From Sphaerochaetaceae bacterium (GTDB taxonomy: Bacteria; Spirochaetota; Spirochaetia; Sphaerochaetales; Sphaerochaetaceae), in NCBI GenBank assembly GCA_024684115.1, contig JAIKXP010000016.1, positions 1 through 33,590 of the forward strand: 33,590 nt of DNA, in the 5' to 3' direction. Numbering within the stretch: position 1 is the stretch's first letter; every line of letters starts with the position of its first letter. The notes below the pieces were generated by a model. That model saw only the letters and a list, made by a program, of their open reading frames with translations. It was not told where the DNA came from and made no database searches. This document shows, in pieces, positions 32,739-33,590 of this stretch. Position numbers and translations under genes: made by a program.

Positions 32739-33590
32739 TTCTACTCCATACCGGACTTCTGTCTTCAAGGCTTTCAAGAATCCTCAGATAACTCTCATAC
32801 CTGTCAGCATTTATCTTTCCTTCTTCTACAAGTTCCTTTACATGGCAGCCCGGTTCATCTACATGAAGACAGCTGTCATAGGAACAGGACTGGGAAGGAA
32901 TAAAAAACTCAGGAAAGGCCTTTGCAACAAGATGTGGATCATCATGTGGAACGGAGATTTCCCTGAAACCCGGAGTATCGATTATAGAAAAACCATCTCC
33001 TTCAAGCAACAGTGCGTGGTTTGTTGTATGACAGCCTCTGTTGTATTTTTCACTGAGCTCTCCAACCCTCTGTTCTTTTCCCGTTATCCTGTTTACAAGT
33101 GAGCTCTTTCCGACTCCGCTCTGGCCCACAAAGGCAGTTCTCTTGCCCTTGAGAAGTGTTACAAGCTCGTCTATGTTCTCACCGGTTTTAGCACTGACAC
33201 TTAAAATCCTGAAACCAAGCTTTTTATAGAGGGAGAATCTTTCAAACTCATCTTCAGTAAGAAGTATGTCCGACTTATTCATGCAGACAATTATTTCCGT
33301 ATTTCTGCTGCAGGCAATTACCCTGTCTACAAACCTTGGTCTGAAAGGCGGAGTCATGGCACTGCACACACAGATAAGCTGGTCCATATTTGCACAGATT
33401 ACCTGGTTCTTTTCCTTCTTTGCATTCCATCTTGCAAAGAAAGAAGTTCTGTCTATACGGCTTAGAACAAGCCCTTCTTCGGCAGATGTCGGAACAAATT
33501 CAACCTCATCTCCAACAACAATCGGGTTGTATTCTCCTTCAGCCTGTTCAAGGTGCTTACCCTTAATCCTGCAGAGGAAACTCCCTTCAT
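32716..33590 (-). CDS. rsgA: Ribosome small-subunit GTPase RsgA (5' end cut by window)
   Basis: RsgA is a circularly permuted GTPase that acts late in 30S ribosome assembly. The frame is open to the window edge, and the residues beyond the first visible ATG (33387) belong to the conserved OB-fold: FLCRIKGKHLEQAE, NPIVVGDEVEF, VLSRIDRTSFFAR and NQVICANMDQ. The GTPase motifs follow in permuted order: G4 MNKSD, G1 GQSGVGKSS, G3 DTPGF. The C-terminal zinc site CSYDSCLHVDEPGC is complete. The true start codon lies outside the window. It is the first of three overlapping minus-strand genes. Confidence 0.95.
   Translation of the reverse strand, partial: EGSFLCRIKGKHLEQAEGEYNPIVVGDEVEFVPTSAEEGLVLSRIDRTSFFARWNAKKEKNQVICANMDQLICVCSAMTPPFRPRFVDRVIACSRNTEIIVCMNKSDILLTEDEFERFSLYKKLGFRILSVSAKTGENIDELVTLLKGKRTAFVGQSGVGKSSLVNRITGKEQRVGELSEKYNRGCHTTNHALLLEGDGFSIIDTPGFREISVPHDDPHLVAKAFPEFFIPSQSCSYDSCLHVDEPGCHVKELVEEGKINADRYESYLRILESLEDRSPVWSRNVQKNSR

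Noticed and set aside
33388-33590. Start of rsgA at the first visible ATG (33387)
   Set aside because: The frame continues to the window edge and encodes the conserved RsgA OB-fold, so the gene is cut by the window and does not start at 33387.

Overview
The window looks like a chromosome segment from a treponeme-like spirochete (phylum Spirochaetota). The pointers are a V-type rather than F-type ATPase operon in the spirochete gene order (E, DUF2764, A, B, D, I, K), a BMP/PnrA-type purine nucleoside ABC transporter, a uvrA-lptD neighbourhood that I recall from Treponema, and the short bacterial form of IspG. This assignment is inference from gene content. No rRNA, tRNA, CRISPR array, insertion sequence or prophage was recognised. 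Coding density is very high; the longest gaps between genes are about 140 bases, and no stretch over 300 bases lacks a gene.

Layout. At 1-1647 (-) lies a secreted 5'-nucleotidase family phosphohydrolase cut by the left edge, with a palindrome in its upstream region. At 1741-3937 two divergent envelope genes face away from each other: a membrane-anchored LysM/LytM protein (-) and a shortened penicillin-binding-protein-like protein (+). Both appear to have lost their catalytic residues. From 15846 down to 3926 runs a chain of eight minus-strand genes with gaps of at most 2 bases or short overlaps: deoD, nucleoside hydrolase, ispG, uvrA, lptD, phoH, pgpH, ybeY. A terminator at 15905-15936 separates this chain from the nucleoside transporter operon (15959-20691, -): binding protein, ATPase and two permeases, with a nested hairpin after the binding-protein gene. 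Another terminator (20794-20820) closes the V-ATPase operon (20833-27888, -). Next come a small TPR-like protein and a threonine aldolase-type PLP enzyme (-), which shares a short divergent promoter region with a uridine phosphorylase gene (+, 29336-30115). The right end is an overlapping minus-strand trio: rsgA (5' end cut by the window), mutS2 and a small GIY-YIG-like protein.

How the genes work together. Nucleoside scavenging recurs across the window: a periplasmic 5'-nucleotidase can dephosphorylate nucleotides, the BMP-type transporter can import the nucleosides, and DeoD, the nucleoside hydrolase and the uridine phosphorylase can release the bases. The V-ATPase membrane ring carries the side chains that bind Na+ in Enterococcus hirae NtpK, so it may be sodium-coupled. 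Other functions are housekeeping: excision repair (UvrA), isoprenoid synthesis (IspG), outer-membrane assembly (LptD), cyclic-di-AMP breakdown (PgpH), RNA/ribosome maturation (PhoH, YbeY, RsgA) and ribosome or recombination control (MutS2).

The most unusual signals are the divergent pair of apparently inactivated cell-wall proteins, the Na+-type ligand set in the V-ATPase ring, the DUF2764 protein in the V-ATPase operon, the non-canonical GIY-YIG-like protein after mutS2, and unrelated palindromes at three nucleoside-gene promoters.
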